Shown here: in pieces, positions 24,987-33,169 of the stretch
Numbering within the stretch: the first letter of the stretch is position 1
Layout: every line of letters starts with the position of its first letter
Program-made: the position numbers and the translations under genes
Notes under the pieces: generated by a model
What the model saw: only the letters and a program-made list of their open reading frames with translations
The model's database searches: none
What the model was told of the DNA's origin: nothing
NCBI GenBank assembly: GCA_963819855.1
Contig: CAWFYC010000038.1
Span: 62,001-126,000, forward strand
Length of the DNA: 64,000 nt
Direction of reading: 5' to 3'
Source: JAMXLO01 sp963819855
Lineage (GTDB): Bacteria > Pseudomonadota > Alphaproteobacteria > Acetobacterales > Acetobacteraceae

Positions 24987-26100
24987 TCACGCCGCCAGCT
25001 TGTCCAGCTCGCGCAGGATCGACTCACCCATGACGTTGGTGCCGACCTTGGCGGTGCCCGGCGCCATGATGTCCGCGGTGCGCAGCCCGGAAGCCAGCAC
25101 GTTGGTGCAGGCACGCTCGATCAGCGCCGCGTCGTCCTCCATCCCGAACGAGTAGCGCAGCAGCATGGCGAAGCTGAAGATCTGCGCCAGCGGATTGGCG
25201 ATGCCCTTGCCGGCGATGTCGGGTGCCGAACCGTGGATCGGCTCGTACAGCGCCAGCCGATGGCCCGACGCATCGGCCGGCCCAAGCGTGGCCGACGGCA
25301 GCATGCCAAGGCTGCCGGTCAGCATCGACGCCAGATCCGACAGCAGGTCGCCGAAGATGTTGGACGTCACGATCACGTCGAACTGGCGCGGGTTGCGCAC
25401 CAGCTGCATGGCGCAGTTGTCGGCGTACATGTGGTCGAGCTGCACATCGGCGTAGCCCCGTTCGTGCAGCGCGGTGACGGTCTGGCGCCAGAACAGGCCG
25501 GACTGCATCACGTTGGCCTTTTCCACGCTGGTGACGTGCTTGCCGCGTTTGCGCGCCAGTTCGAACGCGACGCGGGCGACGCGCTCGATCTCGCTCGTGG
25601 TGTAGCTTTCGGTGTCGAAGCCGCGCTTCTCGCCGTTGGGCAGCGTCTCGATGCCACGCGGTTCGCCGAAATAGATGCCGCCGGTGCTCTCGCGCACGAT
25701 CATCAGGTCGAGGCCGCGCACCACCTCGGGTTTCAGCGTCGAGGCGTCGGTCAGCGGGGCGAGCACCATCGCCGGCCGCAGATTGGCGAACAGGTCGAGC
25801 TCCTTGCGCAGCCGGAGGATCGCCAGCTCCGGGCGAAGCTGGAAGCCCAGCTTGTCCCATTTCGGTCCGCCGACCGAGCCGAACAGGATGGCATCGGCGT
25901 CCCTCGCCTTCAGCATCGTCTCGTCGGCGATCGGCGTGCCGCGCGGCGTCGATCGAGGCGCCGCCGACCAGATCCTCGGAGATGTCGAACGAGACCATGC
26001 GGCGGCGGTCCATCCAGTCGATGACGCGGCGGACCTCGCGCATCACCTCCGGGCCGATCCCGTCGCCGGGCAGGATCAGCAGCTTCTTGTTGGCGGGCAT
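24987..26100 (-). pseudogene. leuB: 3-isopropylmalate dehydrogenase with a frameshift after about 54 codons
   Basis: From ATG 26100 the first frame gives MPANKKLLILPGDGIGPEV and reaches VGGASIDA, then shifts. The real continuation (RGTPIADETMLKARDADAILFGSVGGPKWD and on to the end at 24987) lies in the other frame. The shift falls in GCCGCGCGGC at about 25939-25948, where one extra G fits. The downstream part is complete, with VRESTGGIYFG, EKANVM, DNCAMQL and EPIHGSAPDIAGKG. LeuB oxidises 3-isopropylmalate in leucine synthesis; leuC and leuD beside it are intact, so a sequencing error is at least as likely as a true defect. Confidence 0.9.
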
Positions 26101-26111
26101 CACGGTCCCGG

Positions 26112-26732
26112 TCAGCTCACAGTGGTCGGCAGCCAGGGCTGCGTCTGGCGTCGCGCCGCTTCGTAGCTCTCGATCCGCGGCGCGTGCTGCAACGTCTGGC
26201 CGATGTCGTCGAGGCCGTTCAGCAGCGAATGCTTGCGGAACGGGTCGATGTCGAAGTGGATCTCCTCGCCGTTCGGCCGGACCACGACCTGGCGTTGCAG
26301 GTCGACGGTGATGCGCGCGTTGCCACCCAGCCCGGCATCGTCGATCAGCGCGTCGCAGATCGCACGCGGCAGGCGGATCGGCAGCAGCCCGTTCTTGAGG
26401 CTGTTGTTGTAGAAGATGTCGCCGAACGACGGCGCGATCACGCAGCGAATGCCGAAATCGGCCAGCGCCCAGGGCGCATGTTCCCGCGAGGAGCCGCAGC
26501 CGAAGTTCTCGTGTGCGATGATGATCTGCGCGTGGCGGTACGGTTCCTGGTTCAGAATGAAGTCTGGTCGTTCGTTGCCGGCATTGTCGAAACGCAGCGG
26601 GTCGAACAGGTGCACGCCGAGACCGGAGCGCTTGATGGTCTTCAGGAAGCGCGCCGGGATCACCTTGTCGGTGTCGATGTTCTGCGTCGGCATCGGCGCG
26701 GCGACCGCAGTTAACGTGGTGAATTTGTCCAT
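26112..26732 (-). CDS. leuD: 3-isopropylmalate dehydratase small subunit
   Basis: LeuD of 206 residues forms the swivel half of isopropylmalate isomerase. Motifs: NIDTDKVIPARFLKT at the N-terminus and ENFGCGSSREHAPWAL for substrate binding. It lies 11 bp upstream of leuB and downstream of leuC, forming leuCDB, though a palindrome-containing gap precedes it. Confidence 0.97.
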   Translation of the reverse strand: MDKFTTLTAVAAPMPTQNIDTDKVIPARFLKTIKRSGLGVHLFDPLRFDNAGNERPDFILNQEPYRHAQIIIAHENFGCGSSREHAPWALADFGIRCVIAPSFGDIFYNNSLKNGLLPIRLPRAICDALIDDAGLGGNARITVDLQRQVVVRPNGEEIHFDIDPFRKHSLLNGLDDIGQTLQHAPRIESYEAARRQTQPWLPTTVS

Positions 26733-26759
26733 TGTGTTGCCGTTGACGGCCTCCTGAGT

Positions 26760-26820
26760 GGCGATGGGTTTCGCTTCGCTCTACCCATCCTACGCGTATT
26801 ATCGGCGATCACCCATCGCC
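26760..26820. repeat. Palindromic element between leuC and leuD
   Basis: GGCGATGGGT at 26760-26769 is matched perfectly by ACCCATCGCC at 26811-26820. An inner GGGTTTCGCTTCGCTCTACCC hairpin lies beside it. The unit is like the widespread 'GATGGGTTTCGCTNCGCTCTACCCATCC' repeats. It sits in the leuC-leuD spacer. Confidence 0.65.
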
Positions 26821-26849
26821 ACGACCCCAATCCATGCCGGTGGCATCGA

Positions 26850-28268
26850 TCACCCCAACTGCCTCACATCCGCCAGCCGCCCGGTGATCGCCGCGGCCGC
26901 GGCCATCGCCGGCGACACCAGGTGCGTGCGCCCGCCCGGCCCTTGCCGCCCCTCGAAATTGCGGTTCGACGTGCTGGCGCAGCGTTGGCCCGGCGTCAGC
27001 TTGTCCGGGTTCATCCCGAGACACATCGAGCAGCACGGATCGCGCCATTCGAATCCGGCCTCCAGCAGGACGCGGTCCAGCCCCTCGTCCTCCGCCTGCT
27101 TCTTCACCTGGCCGGACCCGGGTACCACCAGCGCCTGCACGCCGGCGGCCACCCGCCGGCCCTTGGCGACGGCGGCGGCGGCGCGGATGTCCTCGATCCG
27201 CCCATTGGTGCAGGAGCCGATGAACACCACGTCGATCGGCACGTCCGCCAGCTTCTGGCCGGGCGTCAGCGCCATGTATTCCAGCATTCGCTGCATCTGC
27301 GCCCGCTGGCCCGCGTCTGCCACATCGGCCGGGTCCGGCACTGCGCCGGTCACCGGGACCACGGCACCCGGACTGGTGCCCCAGGTCACCATCGGCGCGA
27401 TGTCGCCGGCGTTCAGCGTCACCGTGGCGTCGTAGTGCGCCCCGGGATCGCTCGGCAGCGTGCGCCAGTAGGCCACCGCCTGCTCCCACGCCGCACCCTT
27501 CGGCGCATATTCGCGGCCCTTGATGTAGGCGAAAGTGGTCTCGTCCGGCGCGATCAGACCCGCCCGCGCGCCGGCCTCGATCGTCATGTTGGACACCGTC
27601 ATGCGTCCGGCCATGTCGAGCGCGCGGATCGCCTCGCCGGTGTATTCGATCACGTGCCCGGTGCCGCCAGCGGTGCCGATCCGCCCGATGATCGCCAGCA
27701 CGATGTCCTTGCCCGAGCAGCCGAAGCCCAGCGTGCCGTCCACCCGCACCTGCATGTTCTTCGCCGGCTGCTGCAGCAGCGTCTGGGTCGCCATCACGTG
27801 CTCGACCTCGGAGGTGCCGATGCCGAACGCCAGCGCTCCCATGGCGCCATGCGTCGAGGTGTGGGAGTTGCCGCAGACGATGGTGGTGCCCGGCAGGCTG
27901 ATGCCGAGTTCCGGGCCGATGATGTGCACGATGCCCTGGCGCACATCGAGGATCGGGATGTACGGCACGCCGAACTCGACGACGTTCTGCTCCAGGGTCT
28001 GGACCTGGATCCGGCTGTCTTCTTCCTTGATGTCGGCGGGCGTGCGCGCACCGACGGTCGGGATGTTGTGGTCGGCGACCGCGATCGTCAGGTCGGGCCG
28101 GCGCAGCCTGCGGCCGGCCAGGCGCAGGCCCTCGAACGCCTGCGGGCTGGTGACCTCGTGGAGCAGATGCCGGTCGATGTAGAGGATGCAGGTCCCGTCC
28201 GGGAGCTGCTCCACGACGTGGCTGTCCCAGATCTTATCGAACAGCGTGCGTGGTCTGGTTGCCGACAT
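26850..28268 (-). CDS. leuC: 3-isopropylmalate dehydratase large subunit
   Basis: LeuC of 472 residues, aconitase family, binds a [4Fe-4S] cluster. The three cluster cysteines are visible in GSCTNGR and in DPCCSMCLG. The N-terminus (TLFDKIWDSHVVEQLPDGT) and GNSHTSTHGAMGALAFGIG are conserved. Length and motifs normal. It follows rplS after a 287-bp gap that holds a long palindrome. Confidence 0.97.
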   Translation of the reverse strand: MSATRPRTLFDKIWDSHVVEQLPDGTCILYIDRHLLHEVTSPQAFEGLRLAGRRLRRPDLTIAVADHNIPTVGARTPADIKEEDSRIQVQTLEQNVVEFGVPYIPILDVRQGIVHIIGPELGISLPGTTIVCGNSHTSTHGAMGALAFGIGTSEVEHVMATQTLLQQPAKNMQVRVDGTLGFGCSGKDIVLAIIGRIGTAGGTGHVIEYTGEAIRALDMAGRMTVSNMTIEAGARAGLIAPDETTFAYIKGREYAPKGAAWEQAVAYWRTLPSDPGAHYDATVTLNAGDIAPMVTWGTSPGAVVPVTGAVPDPADVADAGQRAQMQRMLEYMALTPGQKLADVPIDVVFIGSCTNGRIEDIRAAAAVAKGRRVAAGVQALVVPGSGQVKKQAEDEGLDRVLLEAGFEWRDPCCSMCLGMNPDKLTPGQRCASTSNRNFEGRQGPGGRTHLVSPAMAAAAAITGRLADVRQLG

Positions 28269-28370
28269 GGCTGCTTCCGTCTCCTGTTACGTCCCGTGGC
28301 GGCCTGTGATGGCGTACTTGCTGCCCGTCTCGCGTGACCGGCCGGTGCCATCGCAAGACGGAAGAATTTT

Positions 28371-28485
28371 AACACGGAGAACGATCGAGGGCCACGGACG
28401 ACCGCGGAGCTCGGATTGAATGCGCCGTGCGCCCGCCCGAATGAGACTTCCGTGGCTCTCCGCGGCCCTCGATCGTCCTCCGCGT
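28371..28485. repeat. Long palindromic element between rplS and leuC
   Basis: Left arm from 28371 (AACACGGAGAACGATCGAGG, about 37 bp) and right arm ending at 28485-28492 (inverted AACGCGGAGGACGATCGAGG) match at roughly 85-90 percent by eye around an approximately 40-bp centre. It is the largest of the window's palindromes. It could fold in RNA or DNA, and may separate the ribosomal operon from leuC. Confidence 0.8.
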
Positions 28486-28555
28486 TGCACCTTTTCTTGC
28501 GGCCCAACCCACCGCTCCGGCTGGCCGGCCGGACAACACCGAGCGACAGGTCAAG

Positions 28556-28972
28556 CTACTCGCGCGCGCTGGCCTCGGCCTCGCCCCCTGTGGTCGTCCC
28601 GCTTGGCGTGGTCGAGCGCGCCCGTTCCGCGATGCGGGCCGACTTGCCCGAACGGCCGCGCAGATAATACAGCTTGGCACGGCGCACGTCGCCGCGGCGC
28701 ACCACCACGATATCGGCGATCAGTGGGGAATACAGTGGGAACACGCGCTCCACGCCCTCGCCGTAGCTGATCTTGCGCACCGTGAAGTTGCTGTTCAGCC
28801 CCCGGTTTGAGCGCGCGATGCACACGCCCTCGAATGCCTGGGTGCGGGTGCGCTCGCCCTCTACCACCTTCACCGCGACGCGCACCGTGTCGCCGGCGGC
28901 GAAGTCGGGCACCCCGCGGGTCGCGGTCAGGCGGGCGATCTGCTCCGCCTCATAACTCTGGATAATGTTCAT
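28556..28972 (-). CDS. rplS: 50S ribosomal protein L19
   Basis: L19 of 138 residues: MNIIQSYEAEQIA, then GVPDFAAGDTVRVAVKVVEG, RTQAFEGVCIARSNRGLN, FTVRKISYGEGVERVFPLYSP and RRAKLYYLRGRSGKSARI are conserved. The last 15 or so residues are a low-complexity tail. The start (28972) is chosen because the upstream 17 codons lack homology. In relatives it follows trmD directly; here 5 kb intervenes. Confidence 0.97.
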   Translation of the reverse strand: MNIIQSYEAEQIARLTATRGVPDFAAGDTVRVAVKVVEGERTRTQAFEGVCIARSNRGLNSNFTVRKISYGEGVERVFPLYSPLIADIVVVRRGDVRRAKLYYLRGRSGKSARIAERARSTTPSGTTTGGEAEASARE

Positions 28973-29299
28973 TGGTCGGATCCTTTCGCGCGTGTCCTTA
29001 AGTCCGACCAGCCCCGCTGGCAACTGGCCTGAGGGGGGCGCCCGGTCTGCACGAACCCAAAGACGACCAACACTCGCGAATCGCGACGAGCGGGCGCCGC
29101 AGCCTCCGGCGGCCGCAGCCCGCCCGCTGGCTCCACCCGGTAGGGTTATCTGCGCTTATCGAGGGGACCATGGGCGCCGCGCGGTGCCATTCCACCGCTG
29201 CTCGCGCGCAATCAGCGCGCGCGACCTACAACCAACCCCGCAAGACCGCCATCGGAGCGCGCGGGGCGAGTCCCGCGCGCAACCTTCCGTCGTCCAGCG
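28973..29299. other. Gap of 327 bp upstream of rplS
   Basis: No gene, tRNA or clear hairpin is visible; the region is G/C-rich and should hold the promoter that now drives rplS, because the upstream operon has been moved away. I see no convincing -35/-10 pair. Confidence 0.4.
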
Positions 29300-29842
29300 T
29301 CAGCCGGCCTCGGCCCCCGCCTTGCGCAACCGGGCGCGACCCAATCCTAGCCCAAGCAGGGCGGTGCCCAGCAGGAGCGCACTAGCGGGTTCGGGAACCG
29401 GGTCGTTGATCCTGACATTGTCCATGGTGACCTGGTCTGAGTTAATAAAACCATTGAAGAAGTCGACCGTATCGATCCCAGCCCAGTTGAAGGTGTAAGT
29501 TGTAGGCGTACTGGTCAGGACGATTGTGGCTGTATCTCCGGGGACTGGATTCAGGTTCAGTTCCGCCCGAAAAGTAATCGAGCCGGTACCACTGAGAGTA
29601 AAGCTGTTGAACGTGAATTGCTGGGTAACACCACCCACCTGGTCACGGATGAAACCAGTGGACTGGCCGGAGTTGAACACGCTGGCTATCTGATTACCAT
29701 TCGTGTTCGTTGCAGTCCAACCGCTAAGGACAAGCTCTTGATTTGTGAATGTAAAGGGAGCGCTGCTGCCGCTGAGCAACCACTCTCCGCCGACGTTACC
29801 GGTGGTGGAGCCTATCTTCATCACCTGATTTGAGCCGAGGCA
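29300..29842 (-). pseudogene. C-terminal part of a PEP-CTERM protein interrupted by an IS1380-family element
   Basis: The frame lacks a signal peptide and runs to the exosortase signal VPEPASALLLGTALLGLG followed by basic RARLRKA, the PEP-CTERM anchor. Upstream it reads CLGSNQVMKIGSTTG directly from the inner side of the left inverted repeat. The N-terminal part lies beyond the IS (31478-31708) and joins in frame. Protein-level features (Thr/Asn/Gly-rich beta pattern) are typical of exosortase-sorted secreted proteins of biofilm formers. Confidence 0.88.
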
Positions 29843-31477
29843 GTTAGCCCATCTTATTCACCGCATAGCAGGGATTCGCTGACGGGCATGGTACAACCGC
29901 CTGGAATCGCATAGAGATTGGTTGTCGACGCCACTCTCGAAGCGAGGACAGAATCTGCCATGCCCGCCACCGACGACGATACTCTTCTGCCGTTCGCTTT
30001 GCCAAGTATCGGCCAGAAGAAGATCACCGCCGCGTTCGACGGCGGCCTGATCAGTTCCGATGGCGGTGTTTTACTTTTGGCCGGTGCCGACAAACGACTT
30101 GGTCTGATCGACACATTGGCCGCGATCATCCCGGACCATCGTGACCCTGATCTGATCACCCATTCGATGGCGGACATTCTGCGCGCCCGCGTCTTCGCCA
30201 TCGCCTGCGGATACCCGGATGCCGATGATCTGGACGACCTACGCAGGGACCCGGCCTTCAAACTCGCCTGTGGGCGCCTACCAGAAAGCGGAGACCACCT
30301 GGCTTCACAACCCACCATGTCACGCTGGGAAAATGCCCCCGACCTGCGCACCTTGATCCGACTGACGCGGGCCATGGTGGACCTATGGTGCAAGAGTTAC
30401 AGGCGTGCGCCCAAGTCGATCACGCTCGACATCGACGATACCGCAGACACCGTGCACGGCCATCAGCAGTTGTCGCTGTTCAACGCGCACTACGACGAAC
30501 GCTGCTTCCTGCCGATCCATATCTATGACGCCGACACCGGCCATTGCGTGCTGACCATTTTGCGCCCCGGGAAAACACCAGATGGCAAGGAGGTGCGCAC
30601 CCATCTGCGCCGGTTGGTGCGGCGTATCCGACTGCACTGGCCGCACACACGCATCACCATTCGTGGCGACGGACATTATGGCCGGCGTGAGGCCATGGAC
30701 TGGTGCGAAAAGCACGGCGTGCACTACATCTTCGGTCTGTCCACCAACGCGGTCCTCGCCGCGCAGGTCTTTGCCAAGACCGACGATGTGTGCGTGCGGC
30801 GCGCCATCGCCAACCTGGATGTGGTGCGCGACTACACCGAGACCCGATACGGCGCCAAGTCCTGGTCGCAGCTCCGTCGCGTCGTGGCGCGGATCGAGGC
30901 AACGCGGAAAGGTCTCGACGTCCGCTACGTCGTCACCAACATCACCTACGGTACCGCCGAATGGCTCTATGACAGCATCTACTGCGCACGTGGGCAGGCG
31001 GAGAACCTGATCAAGCGGCACAAGAGCCAACTCGCCTCCGATCGCACCAGTTGCCGCTCACCACTGGCCAACCAGATGCGACTGATCCTGCACACCGCCG
31101 CCTACTGGCTGATGCTGACGGTGCGCGATGCCATCGCCAAACCGCAAGCGCTGGCCAACGGCGAATTCTCCACGATCCGACTGCGGTTATTGAAGATCGC
31201 CGTACGAATCAAGGAGACCGCCAGCCGGATCAAGCTGTCGTTCGCGGCAAACTGCCCCGACGCCGCCTTGTTCCGTGGCTTGATTGGTGCGCTGATCCCG
31301 CGCCCAACGTGAGCGGCGGGGCAAGTGCCCCGGTCGAATCCCACCTGATCAACCTTCAACGCCTCCCAGATACGGTCTGAAACGCGGTCGAGCCAGCAGC
31401 GGCGGTGCGCGAACATATTGGTTGTCCACTCGTAATATATGTACAGCCGGCCGGTACGGTGAATAAGATGGGTTAGC
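29843..31477 (+). mobile_element. IS1380-family insertion sequence
   Basis: An element of about 1635 bp bounded by imperfect 21-bp inverted repeats: GTTAGCCCATCTTATTCACCG at 29843-29863 and its inverted counterpart GCTAACCCATCTTATTCACCG at 31457-31477 (2-3 mismatches). It carries one complete transposase. It sits inside a PEP-CTERM gene. No exact target-site duplication is visible at the ends chosen. Confidence 0.9.
29960..31312 (+). CDS. IS1380-family transposase
   Basis: Protein of 450 residues (MPATDDDTLLPFALPS), full length. Family features: N-terminal AAFDGGLISSDGGVLLL, the DDE residues in DIDDTADTVHG (first Asp), RGDGHYGR (second), and the YCARGQAENLIKRHKSQLASDRTSC block with Glu that completes the triad. 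C-terminal RIKLSFAANCPDAALFR is also conserved. It looks intact, so the copy may still be mobile. Confidence 0.93.
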   Translation: MPATDDDTLLPFALPSIGQKKITAAFDGGLISSDGGVLLLAGADKRLGLIDTLAAIIPDHRDPDLITHSMADILRARVFAIACGYPDADDLDDLRRDPAFKLACGRLPESGDHLASQPTMSRWENAPDLRTLIRLTRAMVDLWCKSYRRAPKSITLDIDDTADTVHGHQQLSLFNAHYDERCFLPIHIYDADTGHCVLTILRPGKTPDGKEVRTHLRRLVRRIRLHWPHTRITIRGDGHYGRREAMDWCEKHGVHYIFGLSTNAVLAAQVFAKTDDVCVRRAIANLDVVRDYTETRYGAKSWSQLRRVVARIEATRKGLDVRYVVTNITYGTAEWLYDSIYCARGQAENLIKRHKSQLASDRTSCRSPLANQMRLILHTAAYWLMLTVRDAIAKPQALANGEFSTIRLRLLKIAVRIKETASRIKLSFAANCPDAALFRGLIGALIPRPT

Positions 31478-31708
31478 GACGACACAGGTCCCATTTCCCT
31501 GGTAGACACCCGCACCGGCCAGGGTGACACCATTGGACGTTCCGAATTTGTTCAGCGCACTCGTCTTGACTGCGGCGAGAGATGTGCCGGTAATATAATA
31601 CTCATCGCTGAACGTGAAGGTCGTTGCGCTCGCTGCGCCGCAACTCAGAAGCGACACGGCAGCCACCGCGGCACCGATCGTATACTTTAACGCACCGTCT
31701 CGTACCAT
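31478..31708 (-). pseudogene. N-terminal part of the IS-interrupted PEP-CTERM protein
   Basis: Begins at ATG 31708 (GAGGC upstream) with a Sec signal peptide of about 27 residues ending in AASA. It reads FTFSDEYYITGTSLAAVKT through GNGTCVV up to the right inverted repeat. After this, the IS ends supply foreign codons (ANPSYSP). Joined to 29300-29842 it would make a protein of about 260 residues. A sigma-54-type promoter lies about 90-110 bp upstream. Confidence 0.88.
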
Positions 31709-31796
31709 TGGATTTGCCTCTCGATCCAGAATGCTGAAACAACGGTAGGTTGACGTCGTTTCGACTTGCCGCGGTTCCGATCAACCTTCTGTGAAG

Positions 31797-31815
31797 TAAG
31801 CAATTCACGTGCCAG
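31797..31815 (-). promoter_or_regulatory. Sigma-54 (RpoN) -24/-12 promoter of the interrupted PEP-CTERM gene
   Basis: On the minus strand CTGGCACGTGAATTGCTT matches the consensus TGGCACG-N4-TTGCW without a mismatch, with the GG and GC 10 bp apart. A start site about 12 bp on leaves a 5' leader of about 80 nt before ATG 31708. PEP-CTERM genes are known to be controlled by PrsK/PrsR with RpoN in some floc-forming bacteria, so the site fits the gene. Confidence 0.8.
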
Positions 31816-31989
31816 AGACTGAAAGTTAACAATGACAGGAGGTTAACAAGTTGCGTGCCGCTGATTTTGACGAAAGTGTAAAAAATTCCAACTCACTATG
31901 GGCGCAGCCCAAAATTGATCCGCCAACGCCAACCCCCGCCCGCTCGCGATCGACCGTCAGGAAACCGGCCACCACCCTATCGAGGCGGG
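31816..31989. other. Non-coding region upstream of the PEP-CTERM promoter
   Basis: A+T-rich for this window, with GTTAACTTTCAG near 31830-31845. No gene seen. It is expected to hold an activator-binding (PrsR-type) site, but I cannot identify one. Confidence 0.3.
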
Positions 31990-32238
31990 CGTGTCCGCGT
32001 TCCGACACCTTCAACACAACAAATACGGTCTCATCCGCCACGAAGTCCGGCATCCAAGGGCTGGCGATCGGGCGAGCGACGTGTTTCCTCCTGATACGTT
32101 GATCGCGGCGTTCGTACGAGCGGCTGGTTCGGTGCGCTTGCCACAGGTCGGGGCGACGCTCGCTTGTGAACCGCTCGGCCTCTGCCCGGCGCCACGCGGC
32201 GATCTCGGCATGTTGGCCGACAGCATCAGTACCGGAGC
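31990..32238 (-). pseudogene. Decayed second copy of a trmD 3' end-rplS 5' end junction
   Basis: Minus-strand 32238-32134 aligns with the intact trmD end at about 34028-34127 at roughly 80 percent with one gap; it reads AEIAAWRRAEAERFTSERRP versus AAVAAWRRAEAERVTRERRP. Then, after about 70 bp, 32060-32007 aligns ungapped with rplS (28866-28919): 35 of 54 bases match, giving PDF..DETVFVVLKV versus PDF..GDTVRVAVKV. Beyond 31990 the match is lost. Frames are broken by stops and a frameshift. This is the ancestral gene order trmD-rplS preserved as a relic between the two PEP-CTERM loci. Confidence 0.75.
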
Positions 32239-32654
32239 GCTCCAGGTCATCATCGCGGCTGGGCTCATCCCAGCCTTGATGGGTGGCTCCGTTTTTTGCA
32301 TTGACCTCTCCCGACCCCACCACCGTCAGGCAACCGACAGCGCCATCGACATGCGGCCGCGCAGCGCCGCTGCCAACTGGTTTGCCGCGATCATGCGGGT
32401 ACGACGCGAAATCCCCATGGTTCGCCGATTTACCAAATAGAGACAGGACCTATGTTAGGGGACACCGTATTGCAGTCCTGGCATAGTCTCACTGGATGGC
32501 GTTTAGAGCAGATTTTGCTACACCAAAATGCCTTGATGGACCGCAACTTATCGACCCGTGCCGCAAGCACCTGGGGAATGCCTCGGCACGACACTGTTCG
32601 CGCGCTGCACTCATACCGGGCAGCGAAATGAATGACGCACCGGCGTCCCAATCG

Positions 32655-32746
32655 CCATCGCGGGGCTTGGCCCCGCCATCCGCGATTCTACCGCATCCTG
32701 CAAAGGAAAGTCGCGGATGGCTGGCCTTCGCGGGCCACGACGATGG
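32655..32746. repeat. Palindromic intergenic element
   Basis: CCATCCGCGA at about 32676-32685 pairs with TCGCGGATGG at 32711-32720, and outer CCATCG/CGATGG ends pair at 32655 and 32741. Inner arms contain GGGGCTTGGCCCCG and GGCCTTCGCGGGCC hairpins. It belongs to the same style of intergenic palindrome as the others. Confidence 0.6.
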
Positions 32747-32886
32747 GCGCAGACCGGTGCGGGCGAAGAGTCATTCCCTTTGGCCGTTGTCCGGGCGGGC
32801 CAGGCCGTCAACGCGACTTCTAATCCACCAACAACCCGCACGGACGCACGCGCCGTCACGGTCGCTCGAGTGTGTCAATTTGTGTC

Positions 32887-32912
32887 AAATTAGCGAAGAA
32901 ATTCGCTAATTT
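32887..32912. repeat. Perfect 11-bp A+T-rich palindrome
   Basis: AAATTAGCGAA and TTCGCTAATTT are separated by GAAA. In an otherwise GC-rich area it is striking. It lies 258 bp upstream of the second PEP-CTERM gene and could be an operator or a terminator-like hairpin. No function is known. Confidence 0.6.
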
Positions 32913-33169
32913 ATGGTTGCACACGGGTGACCCGTGAGCTACATTCAATTGTCTGCTTTTACGTGCTTTATCTCAGTTTCATGCAGCAGCTCGGAGCCGT
33001 GCGGCGCGATCCGACCGATGCTCCAGCGCACAACACTAAAGGAGATCGCCTAGTGGCCCCGGTTCCGACGCGTGGCTCTGGCCCCTGCTCGGGCTGGGCA
33101 CAGAATGTCGAAAAATTTGTACTAAGGTCTCACTGAAAACCCGCATGTAATCTTTTAGGAACCGGATCA

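Larger units (their letters stand above)
32239..33169. other. Non-coding stretch between the trmD-rplS relic and the second PEP-CTERM gene
   Basis: About 930 bp with no gene I can support. It holds a palindromic element (32655-32746) and a perfect A+T-rich palindrome (32887-32912). The ORFs here are short, lack codon bias and start sites and are taken as chance. Confidence 0.5.

Noticed and set aside
28369..28680. Short open frames around the 28371-28485 palindrome
   Set aside because: They only follow the arms of the palindrome and the rplS end; none has a start with a ribosome-binding site.
29838..31482. Target-site duplication of the IS1380-family element
   Set aside because: Flanks GAGGCA and GACGAC do not match for any choice of repeat end within a few bases, so none is claimed.
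31826..32323. Minus-strand open frame of 165 codons as a gene
   Set aside because: Its homology is to the trmD end and rplS start, not to a single protein; it is a relic, so it was listed as a pseudogene only.
33000..33169. Sigma-54 promoter for the second PEP-CTERM gene
   Set aside because: TGGCTC and TGGGCAC-like strings occur but none has a GC 10 bp after the GG, so no site is called.
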